From positions 1 to 22,850 of IMG/VR virus record IMGVR_UViG_3300044997_000548: 22,850 nucleotides of DNA; one strand, written 5' to 3'. Positions within the stretch are counted from its first letter, which is position 1. Each line of letters starts with the position of its first letter. This DNA is from a virus. Of this stretch, positions 1-7,514 are shown piece by piece. A program made the translations under genes and the position numbers. The notes beneath the pieces were generated by a model, which was not told the origin of the DNA, did no database searches, and saw only the letters and a list, made by a program, of their open reading frames with translations.

Positions 1-72
1 GCGCGCGCCGCGGAGAAGCCCGAGGAGCTCCGCCCGCTCGTCGTCAATTTGCTTTTGTTCCTCAGCGCTCAT
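1..72 (-). CDS. Truncated CDS, N-terminus only, unknown function
   Basis: An ATG at 72-70 directly follows the TAA stop of the lipoprotein gene (75-73), giving a TAAATG junction. The frame stays open for 24 codons to the window edge. The visible residues begin MSAEEQKQIDDERAELL and are charged and helix-forming, which would fit a coiled-coil start. Tight junctions of this kind are the rule in this gene string, so a real gene is likely. Its function cannot be judged because the rest lies outside the window. Confidence 0.55.
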   Translation of the reverse strand, partial: MSAEEQKQIDDERAELLGLLRGAR

Positions 73-426
73 TTATTCAAACCCCGCGCGGATCAGGCTC
101 CCGCCGGACGTAACCCGCAGCCACGCCCGCGCGCATGCGGCGGGGTCGGTGAGGTCGGCGGCGGCGATCTGGTTCGTCTTCCACCAGGCATCCCATCCCC
201 ACACCTTGCCGCCGTATTGGTAAACGGCGATCGCGTGGGAGAGTTGGTTGGTCGTGTAAATGAGCACGCGGGCCGGGATGCGGTATTCGTGAAGCCCCTC
301 GACCATCGCCGCGGCCTCCGGCATGCAGGCGTTTGCATGGCGACCGGAGAAGGCGGGCTCTGCCACCGGCGGCCGCGAGGCGCAGCCGGCCAGACTGAGA
401 ACCGCGATGGCGAGGAGTCGGATCAT
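73..426 (-). CDS. Small lipoprotein with Cys-His-Asp triad-like arrangement
   Basis: The 117-residue product begins MIRLLAIAVLSLAGC, a short signal sequence with a lipobox (LSLAGC, lipidated Cys15), so it should be a membrane-anchored lipoprotein. After the anchor the sequence shows NACMPEAAAM (Cys34), SHAIAVY (His64) and WGWDAWW (Asp79). The order and spacing resemble the catalytic Cys-His-Asp of transglutaminase-like or papain-like folds. That enzymatic reading is inference from motif spacing only. The start codon overlaps the stop of the upstream secreted-protein gene as ATGA (426-423), so the two are probably translationally coupled. It could act on the host envelope (lysis, exclusion) or simply be a structural lipoprotein. 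No strong Shine-Dalgarno is visible. Confidence 0.7.
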   Translation of the reverse strand: MIRLLAIAVLSLAGCASRPPVAEPAFSGRHANACMPEAAAMVEGLHEYRIPARVLIYTTNQLSHAIAVYQYGGKVWGWDAWWKTNQIAAADLTDPAACARAWLRVTSGGSLIRAGFE

Positions 427-740
427 TCCTCCGGCGGGGTGAGGGCGGCGGTCAGGGCGGCTTGCACGGCCGTGACGAGGGCGGACAGGTTCGGAGCCAT
501 CACGGCTTGATAAGCCTCGCCAATGACGACGACGCGAGCCTCGACTCCCTTGAGCTTTACTCCGACTTCGCGGGCTTCGAGGTCGATGATGATGGACTCG
601 ATGATCGGGGAGGTCGTGTCCGTCTGCGTGGTCGTTGTCTCCGTGACCGTGACGGCAACGGGCAGAGTGACGGTGGTTTCCTGCGCGGGCGCGGTGATGG
701 CCGCGAGGGCTACGATGAGGAGTGCGGTGGTGGTTTTCAT
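423..740 (-). CDS. Secreted Thr-rich small protein, unknown function
   Basis: ATG at 740 follows the TAA of the fibre-like gene (744-742) by one base; an in-frame TTG further upstream is less likely. The 105-residue product starts with a clear signal peptide (MKTTTALLIVALAAITAPAQ, probable cleavage after APA), followed by a Val/Thr-rich stretch (about residues 20-45). It ends in a region predicted to alternate strand and helix and closes with an Ala-rich helix and PPEE. I do not recognise the family. It lies between two other proteins with export signals and overlaps the downstream lipoprotein gene by ATGA, so the three probably form one export-related unit. Confidence 0.7.
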   Translation of the reverse strand: MKTTTALLIVALAAITAPAQETTVTLPVAVTVTETTTTQTDTTSPIIESIIIDLEAREVGVKLKGVEARVVVIGEAYQAVMAPNLSALVTAVQAALTAALTPPEE

Positions 741-741
741 G

Positions 742-1740
742 TTATTGGATTCTGCGAACAAAGATCCAGGAGTTGGCTTTCAGGGTGAGCGGGTTCACGG
801 CGTCGGAGTTTGTCCTCTGGCTGGCGCTCAGGAAGATCGTTCGCTGCCCCGAGAGCGTGAAAACGCCCATGCTTTGACAAACAATAGCACCCTGCGTGAG
901 TGTGGCCGATGGATCAAGCCCGACTGCAATTATGTTTCCGCCGTTTATAACGGTGTTCCCGCGAGGTTGAAAAACTGCACCGCCGTTAATGAATACCATC
1001 GTGCCCGCTGCCCCTGTGTCACCAGAGGAAATTGCGAAGTTTGCATTGACGCCCGCCGTGGGCGAGTTGGTCGTAAAGATAAGCGTAGACTGCAGCATGT
1101 AAGTTCCGGCAGGTAGCGTGAACGAAATGGGCGTGTTGGTGGTGTTGGTGGAAGTATAGGTTTGATCGCTGCCGATGACGCGGTAGTAAGTCGGGAGCGT
1201 GGTATCGAGGAGGATCGTGCCGCTCAGGTCCGGCGCGGTGATCGTGCGATTGCCGGTCGGGTCGGTAATGGCGAGGGTTGTCTTGTTTGAGTCCACCGTC
1301 GCGCCTTCAAAGACGAGGTTGGTGTTGACGGTCACCGATCCATTCAGGGTGAGATTTGTTGCCGTGCCGTTCGTTGTGGCGACGAAGGCCGTCGAGTTGC
1401 TGGTCGCCGCTGTGCCGAGGCCGAGGGCGCTGCGGGCTTGGGTGGAGTTGCCGAAGGTGGTTGTGCCATTCAGGGTAAGGTTCGTTGCCGTGCCGTTCGT
1501 TGTGGCGACGGCGCCGATCACATCGCGCACGGTCGGCGCGTTCGTGCCGCCGAGGGCGTTGGTGAGGGCGGAGAGTGGCGGGTTGTTGGCGGACCAGAAG
1601 GTGGAGTTCGTCGGCTCGTTGATCGTCTTGGTCGTGTTGTCCACGCGCACGGACATTTGCGCGGCGAGCGGGAGGAGGGCGGCGAAGAGGACGAGGGCGA
1701 GGACGAGCGCCTCGCGGATGGTGAATGCGTTCTTTTTCAT
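742..1740 (-). CDS. Fibre-like exported protein with prepilin-like N-terminus
   Basis: The 332-residue product begins MKKNAFTIREALVLALVLF and then a further hydrophobic stretch. The KKNA/FTIRE junction matches a type IV prepilin (class III) signal: a short basic leader, Ala at -1, Phe at +1 and Glu at +5, followed by about 18 hydrophobic residues. A standard signal peptide cut near LAA/Q is the alternative. The rest is rich in Asn, Thr, Gly and Ser, with two copies of an ATTNGTATNLTLNG segment 42 residues apart and a later beta-rich region, as in phage fibres or secreted beta-structured proteins. The start overlaps the upstream stop as TGATG. Its place after the tail genes suggests a fibre or host-interaction role, but the export signal is unusual for a virion protein. 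Confidence 0.7.
   Translation of the reverse strand: MKKNAFTIREALVLALVLFAALLPLAAQMSVRVDNTTKTINEPTNSTFWSANNPPLSALTNALGGTNAPTVRDVIGAVATTNGTATNLTLNGTTTFGNSTQARSALGLGTAATSNSTAFVATTNGTATNLTLNGSVTVNTNLVFEGATVDSNKTTLAITDPTGNRTITAPDLSGTILLDTTLPTYYRVIGSDQTYTSTNTTNTPISFTLPAGTYMLQSTLIFTTNSPTAGVNANFAISSGDTGAAGTMVFINGGAVFQPRGNTVINGGNIIAVGLDPSATLTQGAIVCQSMGVFTLSGQRTIFLSASQRTNSDAVNPLTLKANSWIFVRRIQ
1341..1510 (-). repeat. Imperfect 44-bp direct repeat pair inside the fibre-like gene
   Basis: Bases 1341-1384 and 1467-1510 are near-identical copies (three differences by eye) 126 bp apart. They encode the duplicated ATTNGTATNLTLNG segment. The spacing is a multiple of three, so unit loss or gain would keep the frame. 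This is typical of repeat-built fibre proteins. Confidence 0.75.
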
Positions 1741-2636
1741 CAGATGACTTGTTTCCAGACCTTGGCGTTTGTGCTGGCGTTGAAATCGTCCGGCCGGACG
1801 ACTCCGTTTGCCGCGTTCTCGGCATCCGTCCCGCTGACCAGGAGCCAGCCTTGCATGCCAGAGCCCGCGGCGGTGCGGATCAAGTAGAAGACCGGGTAGG
1901 TCGCGAGGACGATCAGCGTCGTCGGGATGCCATCGAGGCTTGTGCCCGTGCCGCCGGTGAGCGCGGTGATGTCGGGGCGGACGATGGCCAGCGCGCCGGG
2001 GAGCGGGTAGGCGGGCGCGGCCGTCGTTGGCACGCCTTCGTTGCCCTGGTTTACATCGTTCCAGACGCGGAGAGAGAAGGTCAGCGTCGAAGTCTTCGCG
2101 CCGTTGAGTGTGCGTTCGAGTTCCGCATCGAGGTCGAGGTATTCATGCTCGGGGGCCGGTTCCCACCCGGCGGAATTGCTGGTCTCATCCGCGTCGATGA
2201 CAATCCAATACGTGCCGTTGTCGTCCTGTGCGATAATTTCGCCATTTACGAGGCCGTTGAGCGCGTAGCGCGCAGCCTGATCCGCTGCGCGGTCGGTGAT
2301 CGTGCCGTTGATGAACGCGTCGTTGAGTTCCACCGAGCCGAGATCGGGGGCTTGGCGGTAGTAGGTCTCGTCGTCCGTCGTGACCTTCGTGTGCGAGCTG
2401 TTGAAGATGAGGTAATCGCCGGAAAAGTCGCCCTCCTCCTTCGCGCCGAAACGGAACGTGAGCACGTCGCCCCCGCCCGAGTCGATGTTCAGGTAAGAGC
2501 CGAACGGACGGCAGTAGAGCCAGTCGAAAAACGGAGTGTCCCGGCGCTTGACCTCGACACGATTGTCCGGCAATGCCTCGGCATACGTCAACCCGCGTAT
2601 GAGACGTTGAACGTCCTCGTCGATATAGAACCGCAT
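1740..2636 (-). CDS. Probable tail-region structural protein, unknown family
   Basis: This 298-residue protein begins MRFYIDEDVQRLIRG and has no signal peptide or membrane segment. It is acidic, with many short beta-type stretches (TFRFGAK, DYLIF, TYWIVIDADE, TLTFSLRVWND). The C-terminal half includes GWLLVSGTDAENAANG. I do not recognise the family. The position after the tape measure and small tail genes, and before the fibre-like gene, suggests a tail-tip, baseplate or fibre-attachment component. The start lies 22 bp after the upstream stop, with a G-rich stretch before the ATG. The end overlaps the next gene as TGATG. Confidence 0.65.
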   Translation of the reverse strand: MRFYIDEDVQRLIRGLTYAEALPDNRVEVKRRDTPFFDWLYCRPFGSYLNIDSGGGDVLTFRFGAKEEGDFSGDYLIFNSSHTKVTTDDETYYRQAPDLGSVELNDAFINGTITDRAADQAARYALNGLVNGEIIAQDDNGTYWIVIDADETSNSAGWEPAPEHEYLDLDAELERTLNGAKTSTLTFSLRVWNDVNQGNEGVPTTAAPAYPLPGALAIVRPDITALTGGTGTSLDGIPTTLIVLATYPVFYLIRTAAGSGMQGWLLVSGTDAENAANGVVRPDDFNASTNAKVWKQVI

Positions 2637-2658
2637 GCCCCCGCGCGGGTGTCAAAAA

Positions 2659-3039
2659 TCACCAGTGCCGCCGCGGGCACACAGCCGACCGCCAGGGGGC
2701 TTTTTTTACCATCGGGCAGCCGCACGCGGCGCACGTCTCATCGCTCGCCCGCCACCTTCCGCAGATGTTCGACCGGCAGATCGAGATCCGCCGGTCTACC
2801 TCTTCCGCCGTCACGGGCGGGACTCCTCGGGCGATAGCGGAGACTTCCTCCACGGATTGAGCGGCGAGGTTCATTGCACGAACTGGAAACGGCGGGAGCG
2901 GCGGTTCGTCCGGTTCGCATTGCACATACGTCCCCCATTTTCCATGCTCGCAGGTGGCGCACGGGTCATGCGCTTTCTCAACGCACAGAGGGCACAGATC
3001 GAGGCGGATTTCCGCGACGGCGGAAGGCATTGCTTTCAC
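2659..3039 (-). CDS. Double zinc-ribbon-like protein of the tail region
   Basis: The product has up to 126 residues. The start is a GTG at 3039 that overlaps the upstream stop as GTGA; an ATG at 3030 is an equally possible start (123 residues). Two cysteine clusters are visible: CPLC plus CATC (residues 16-30, with Cys41), and a C-terminal set ICRSNIC...CAACGC...CP...W (residues 88-126). The C-terminal pattern, ending in CGC, a lysine, CP and a terminal Trp, recalls a small zinc-binding segment I associate with phage tail-region proteins. It probably binds zinc structurally. The exact role is unknown. Confidence 0.65.
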   Translation of the reverse strand: MKAMPSAVAEIRLDLCPLCVEKAHDPCATCEHGKWGTYVQCEPDEPPLPPFPVRAMNLAAQSVEEVSAIARGVPPVTAEEVDRRISICRSNICGRWRASDETCAACGCPMVKKAPWRSAVCPRRHW

Positions 3040-3968
3040 GGCTCGGGATACCCGTTTGGCTCGCCTTCGCCGGGTTCATAGCCATCCACGCATGAGAACT
3101 TTACGATCTCGACCGTGACTGTTCCGTCCGTCTCTGGTTCGTTCTCGGTGTGCTCCGGTCCCTCGATTTTGTTGTCGGCGTGATCGGCTCCTTTGTCTGG
3201 GTCGTCGATGCAGGGGTTTCCGGTCCCGTTCCAGACGTAGGGGGGCAAATCCGTATAGACCGGCTCGCCGCCGCCCTCTGGCGTGAACACTCGCCGCAAC
3301 CAAACTTTCAAATAGCACGTGCCAGTCGGTGAATGCTTGAGCCTCCATTTGAAACGGCGGACGGTGTAGCTGGATTCAGACGGCGAGAGGTCGCGGAATG
3401 ATGAGCATGTGGTGCCATTGGGCGCGCCAGGGATTAGCGCAGTTACGCGGGAAATGAGTTGAGGCGTTGTTTCCTCGGTCGCGGGCGATGAATAGGTAGT
3501 TGAGATGAGGGGAATCGTCCCATTATACAAACAAACGATATTTTGTTCGTAGGTATTCGTGCCATTTATATCGGTGACAGTTCGCGTTCCCGTCCAACCG
3601 CTGCACGAATAGGAAGCGGTGCAATCTTCGTTTGAATCAAAATCGGGATTGTCGCAGGTGCGATAGCTGTTTGACGTGGAGGTTCCGCTGCATTGCATCG
3701 TAGGTCCGCTGCACGGGTTTTCGGAGTATTGAAAAATCTCGGTTTTGCTTACATTGTAACTCCACCCCTCCACGCAGGCGCCCTCGTTTGTGATTAGGGT
3801 ATCGGAATCCGCCGCGTGGTAATACTTTGTCACTGTCAGATAGTGTTTTCCATCTGCGGGGTTCAGTTCCCCGCAAATCGGGAGCTTGCTGGCGCTCGCT
3901 GAAAAACTCTTGCAAACGAAAACCGGCTCGACGCACGGGGGCTCGGAGCAACAATTACACGCGCTCAT
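3036..3968 (-). CDS. Cysteine-rich tail-region protein, unknown function
   Basis: The 310-residue protein contains about 17 cysteines, starting with MSACNCCSEPPC. Several Cys-Ser-Gly type segments occur (PCSG, QCSG, SCSG) and the tail is acidic and Pro/Gly/Glu-rich. There is no signal peptide, so disulfides would have to form in the assembled virion or outside the cell, or the cysteines bind metal. The coding sequence between about 3430 and 3900 is visibly more AT-rich than its neighbours, which suggests separate acquisition. The ATG lies two bases after the upstream stop. By position it could be a tail-tip, receptor-binding or decoration protein. No family was recognised. Confidence 0.65.
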   Translation of the reverse strand: MSACNCCSEPPCVEPVFVCKSFSASASKLPICGELNPADGKHYLTVTKYYHAADSDTLITNEGACVEGWSYNVSKTEIFQYSENPCSGPTMQCSGTSTSNSYRTCDNPDFDSNEDCTASYSCSGWTGTRTVTDINGTNTYEQNIVCLYNGTIPLISTTYSSPATEETTPQLISRVTALIPGAPNGTTCSSFRDLSPSESSYTVRRFKWRLKHSPTGTCYLKVWLRRVFTPEGGGEPVYTDLPPYVWNGTGNPCIDDPDKGADHADNKIEGPEHTENEPETDGTVTVEIVKFSCVDGYEPGEGEPNGYPEP

Positions 3969-3970
3969 CT

Positions 3971-4567
3971 CTACACTCCTTCGAGGGTGACGCCGTAATA
4001 AGGCGCTTCGCTGGCAAACCAGTTCCGGCAGATTGTGGCGGTGATCGGGCCGAAGACTGAGTTTGACGCGATCCAGTTGTTCTCGGCGTCTTGCCCTACC
4101 GTGCCGATTTCAATGTAAAAGGTGTCGTCCGATTCGGCGGTGAGTTCCCCGACAATCTCGATCCATCGGGAGGTGACGTTGCCGTCGTCGTCGATGGTGA
4201 TTCCTCCCTGAACGACGCCTACTTGCGGGGTGAGCAGATACGGTGGATCGTCGCCTTCGGAGAATCCGATGTCCGTCGATGAGCCGCCGGCGATGGTCGA
4301 AGGCCGGACGCGGATTTTGTAAACGGGGGGATCTGGCGGGGAGTTTGGGTCGATTTCTACCGAAAGGGCGAGCGGACGGGGCGTCTCGCCAGCGAGAGCG
4401 TCACTGATAACGGAGGAGAGTTCGATGCGTGAGCCATGCGCGGATTCGGAGATGTCGCAGGTATCGCTCGGCAGCGGGCGCGTGGCGGTGGTGAAGGCGA
4501 GGAGGGAGTCGAGCCAGTCGCGGAGCTTGGGCGGACCCCATTCGATTTTCTTCGGGGGGTTAATCAT
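3971..4567 (-). CDS. Probable tail protein, unknown family
   Basis: The start is the ATG at 4567 (MINPPKKIEWGPPKLRDWL), which overlaps the upstream TAA; an upstream in-frame start at 4606 would overlap the previous gene by about 47 bp and is less likely. The 198-residue product is acidic, rich in beta-type segments and prolines, and includes IDDDGNVTSRWIEIVGELT. No transmembrane segment is seen. I cannot assign a family. Its neighbours on both sides are tail-module genes, so a structural or tail-tip role is the simplest inference. Confidence 0.65.
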   Translation of the reverse strand: MINPPKKIEWGPPKLRDWLDSLLAFTTATRPLPSDTCDISESAHGSRIELSSVISDALAGETPRPLALSVEIDPNSPPDPPVYKIRVRPSTIAGGSSTDIGFSEGDDPPYLLTPQVGVVQGGITIDDDGNVTSRWIEIVGELTAESDDTFYIEIGTVGQDAENNWIASNSVFGPITATICRNWFASEAPYYGVTLEGV

Positions 4568-5213
4568 CGCCGCGGAAGACGTAGCTGATCGTATCCGTGC
4601 AGGCATACCACGGCGTGCCGGCGATCTCCTCGGCGGCGTGGCTGGTGATGAGACCGGTCGCCGGCATCTCGAGGGCGTTTGCCAGGGCGGCGGGGGCGTT
4701 GCCGTAGAATGTGCGGGATTTGCCGCCGGCGGTGGCGGTGATGACCGAGCGGAGGAGGGTTGGCGCGGCCGTCTCGATCGGCGACGTGAATCGCGGACCG
4801 CTCGGGCGCGAGCTGGCGAAGTAGGTGTAGACCGTCTGCGGGGAGATGAAAGACATCGTCCGGTTGCCTTGGATCTCCGTCTCGCCGTCGATGATGCCCG
4901 AGGCGGTGACGGTCGTTCCCTTGCTGGCGGTTTGCTGCATCATGCCGGTCGAGAGTTTGTAAGCGGTGAAATCCGGCGGGAGGGCGATCGTGATCTCGAT
5001 CTCGCCGAATGGGCCTTGTGGCGACACCTTCGAACGGTCGATGATGTAGCCGCCAGCCATTGCCGTTCCCGGGGTGACGGTGGCAGCGAAGGTGGCAGCC
5101 TGATCGAGCCGGCCGAAGTAGACGCGGCGGAAGGTGGGCAAATCCTTAGACTTTCGGATCTCGCTTTCTTCCTTGAGTTCCCATCCACAGTTGCCGACGT
5201 AGGTAATCGCCAT
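4560..5213 (-). CDS. Probable tail protein downstream of tape measure
   Basis: This 217-residue protein (MAITYVGNCGWELKEESEIR) starts one base after the tape-measure stop (TAATATG). The gene immediately after a tape measure is commonly the distal tail or a related tip protein in siphoviruses, but no diagnostic motif is visible here, so that identity is inference from synteny only. The sequence is mostly beta-prone with a Thr/Gly-rich middle and no membrane segment. Its stop overlaps the start of the next gene by a few bases. Confidence 0.65.
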   Translation of the reverse strand: MAITYVGNCGWELKEESEIRKSKDLPTFRRVYFGRLDQAATFAATVTPGTAMAGGYIIDRSKVSPQGPFGEIEITIALPPDFTAYKLSTGMMQQTASKGTTVTASGIIDGETEIQGNRTMSFISPQTVYTYFASSRPSGPRFTSPIETAAPTLLRSVITATAGGKSRTFYGNAPAALANALEMPATGLITSHAAEEIAGTPWYACTDTISYVFRGDD

Positions 5214-5214
5214 A

Positions 5215-6780
5215 TTATTTGAGGGTCGCTTCGAGGATGTCTTTGATGCCGCCGAGGGCTTCGTTCGTGCCGACGAGGGTCTCGTTTTTCTGGCGGTTTT
5301 TCTCAGCCTCCGCCGCGGCGGCGGCTTTCTTCTCCTCGCGGGTCGGAAGGCGGAATGATCCCGGCGCGCGGCCGGGGCGGAATCCGAGCGTGTCGAGATT
5401 GCCCTCGCCCGCGATGAGCGAGGCGGAACGGAGGCGGAAGGAATCTTTCAATGCCGCGCCGGAGCCGAAGGCGGACGCTTGCAAGCGATCAAAAGAGGAC
5501 GAGCCAGCTTGAAGGCGGTTGAATGCGCCAATCTCTTTCGGGCGGAACTCCTGGGTGAGCGTGGTCGTCAATGGCGAACGAGTCGGCGCGAGAGCGGCGA
5601 AGGTTTGAAGCATCCGTTCGGCAGCGTTGCTAAAAACAGACGCGCCGAAGTTGACGGAGGGGTTCGCAATTTCGGGGGTTGAGAAGGACGTCACGCCAGG
5701 CGCGGTCACACCCGCGGCGGGGGCCGGTGGAGGAGGTGGCTTGATCCCGGCTTGGATGCGGTCGAAGGTAGAAGGCGCGGTGGCTTCGCCGATGGAAGCG
5801 ACGGAGGATGCGGCTTGGCCTGGAAGAGTTGCGACGGCGACGCCGGCATTCAAAAAAGGAAAAAGAGATGCCAGTTGCTTTGATAGAGCGGAGGCAATCG
5901 GGATTGCGGCTTGGGCCTTGTTGGTGATCGCTGTGATGTTGTTTGCAATCTCGGCGGTGCCGCGGATGAAGAACCCGACTTGGCGACCGGGCTCGGTCAA
6001 ATCAATTTGATCGACGAGGGCGGCGGCGTTGTCCATGTCGCCGGTGAAGCCGCCGAGGGCTCCGGCGAAGAATTGATTTTTCTTGGCTTCGAGTCCCTCT
6101 AGTGAATCGGAAATCTTATCAAGCGCGCCGGAGCCTAGTTCGAGTTCATTGGCCAGTCCGCCGACTTGGCGACGTGCGACGTCGAAGATGGAAGCGTCGC
6201 GGAAGAGGACGAGCAACTCGGCGCCGGACTTTCCGAAAATATCCATTGCCGCTTTGGTCCGCGCGCTGGCGGTGCCGAGATTTGCGATGGCGGTGGATAC
6301 CGCTTCAAATGCCGCGGCGGGGGTCATGGCTTGCAGGGCGAAGATGGAAAGCCCGAGTTTTTCGAATGCGGCGTTCGTCGGCTCGCCTTCCTCGTTCACT
6401 CCCTGCATGGCTTTTTGAAGGCGGGCGATGCTTGAGCCGACCTGAGTCGAGGAGAGTCCGGCGAGGCGGAAGGCGCGTTCGAATGTGACCGCCTGGGCCA
6501 CGCTGAGGCCCGTCTTTGCGCTGAGGTCGCTCATTGCGCCGGAGAAATCGGAGATGCGCTTGACGCCTTCGGCGGCGACGGTAATGGCTTCTTTGAATGC
6601 GACACCCGAGCCCGCCACGCCGGCGACGGCGGTGAGCGCGGCGGTCACTCTTGCGCCCATCGTGAGCATTGCGCGATCGACGGCGGAGGCGGTTCGGTTG
6701 CCAACGGCGCGGACCTCGGCCATGCCGTTTTTGAAATTGGTCGTGTCGGCTCCTACGTGGAATTGAATGGCGGAGTTCAT
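5215..6780 (-). CDS. Tape measure protein
   Basis: The 521-residue product begins MNSAIQFHVGADTTNFKNGM, a start typical of tail tape-measure proteins, followed by Ala-rich helices and a hydrophobic helix (about residues 45-70). The middle segment (DLSAKTGLSVAQAVTFERAF...) matches the repeated helical style of the family, and there is a Lys/Glu/Ala-rich coiled coil near the C-terminus (REEKKAAAAAEAEKNRQKNE). Tape measures set tail length at roughly 0.15 nm per residue, so this short one predicts a tail near 80 nm if unprocessed. It starts with an ATGA overlap and lies downstream of the frameshifting chaperone, as expected, with one gene between. Confidence 0.85.
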   Translation of the reverse strand: MNSAIQFHVGADTTNFKNGMAEVRAVGNRTASAVDRAMLTMGARVTAALTAVAGVAGSGVAFKEAITVAAEGVKRISDFSGAMSDLSAKTGLSVAQAVTFERAFRLAGLSSTQVGSSIARLQKAMQGVNEEGEPTNAAFEKLGLSIFALQAMTPAAAFEAVSTAIANLGTASARTKAAMDIFGKSGAELLVLFRDASIFDVARRQVGGLANELELGSGALDKISDSLEGLEAKKNQFFAGALGGFTGDMDNAAALVDQIDLTEPGRQVGFFIRGTAEIANNITAITNKAQAAIPIASALSKQLASLFPFLNAGVAVATLPGQAASSVASIGEATAPSTFDRIQAGIKPPPPPAPAAGVTAPGVTSFSTPEIANPSVNFGASVFSNAAERMLQTFAALAPTRSPLTTTLTQEFRPKEIGAFNRLQAGSSSFDRLQASAFGSGAALKDSFRLRSASLIAGEGNLDTLGFRPGRAPGSFRLPTREEKKAAAAAEAEKNRQKNETLVGTNEALGGIKDILEATLK

Positions 6781-7514
6781 CGAGTGAAGGAGAGGCCGGG
6801 ATAGGCGCGGGCGAGGTTGGCGAGTTTTTCGAAGACGCCTTTTTTAAGATTCTTTTCGAAAAATCGGATGCGGCGGTTTACGGCGCGGGCGAGGATGCGG
6901 GATTCGGCATCCTGCTTGACGGCGCCGGGCTGCGCGTTGGAGCCGGAGATCGTGATGCCGTCGCGGGTGCGGGTGATCAGGGCGGAGATATTCGAGATGA
7001 GTTGTTGGCCTTTGACCTTGGCTTTCTTCACGTAGCCTGGCGCCTTGGAGACTCCGCCGATTTTCTCGACGAGGAAGTGCCAGCTTTGTTTGGCGATACC
7101 GCGGCGGCCGGTGCGTTCTTTGGTCTCGACGACGAGGTCGGATCGGCGGTCGCGTTCTTCGGCGCGGTATTGACTCCACCGGTCGGGGCTCCACCGGCGG
7201 TTGCCGTTCATGAGATAAAACGTCCGCTTGCCTTTATTGTTTCGGTCGATCCACCAGGCGCGGGTGCCGCGGCGGGTGATGTGAATGCCGGGGGTTTTGC
7301 CATTTGCGGCGGCGCTGAAATCTCCGCCGGCGTATCTGTTGAACGAGCGGATGACGCCTTCGCGGATGGATTTCGCGGGCGCGACATCGGTCAATTGCAT
7401 GGCCGCGTTCATGATTTGCGCGGTCTCGTTTAAGACCACTTCGGGGAGGGCCGCGCCGCTGTATGTGGCGATGCTCCGGCATGCGGCGTTAAACTGGGAG
7501 ACATCGACGCTCAT
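6777..7514 (-). CDS. Basic tail-module protein between chaperone and tape measure
   Basis: The start is the ATG at 7514 (MSVDVSQFNAACRSIATYSG), which overlaps as ATGA the stop (7513-7511) of the frameshifted chaperone product. An open frame continues upstream to 7685, but that part lies over the chaperone extension and is Arg/Pro-rich noise. The 245-residue protein is strongly basic (many Arg/Lys between residues 80 and 245) and soluble. I do not recognise the family; it loosely recalls minor tail or HK97-gp10-type proteins, a weak guess. Its position is unusual, because the chaperone usually abuts the tape measure directly. Confidence 0.7.
   Translation of the reverse strand: MSVDVSQFNAACRSIATYSGAALPEVVLNETAQIMNAAMQLTDVAPAKSIREGVIRSFNRYAGGDFSAAANGKTPGIHITRRGTRAWWIDRNNKGKRTFYLMNGNRRWSPDRWSQYRAEERDRRSDLVVETKERTGRRGIAKQSWHFLVEKIGGVSKAPGYVKKAKVKGQQLISNISALITRTRDGITISGSNAQPGAVKQDAESRILARAVNRRIRFFEKNLKKGVFEKLANLARAYPGLSFTR

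Noticed and set aside
742-1740. Diversity-generating retroelement target in the fibre-like gene
   Set aside because: No reverse transcriptase or template repeat is visible in the window, and the internal repeat is explained by protein segment duplication.
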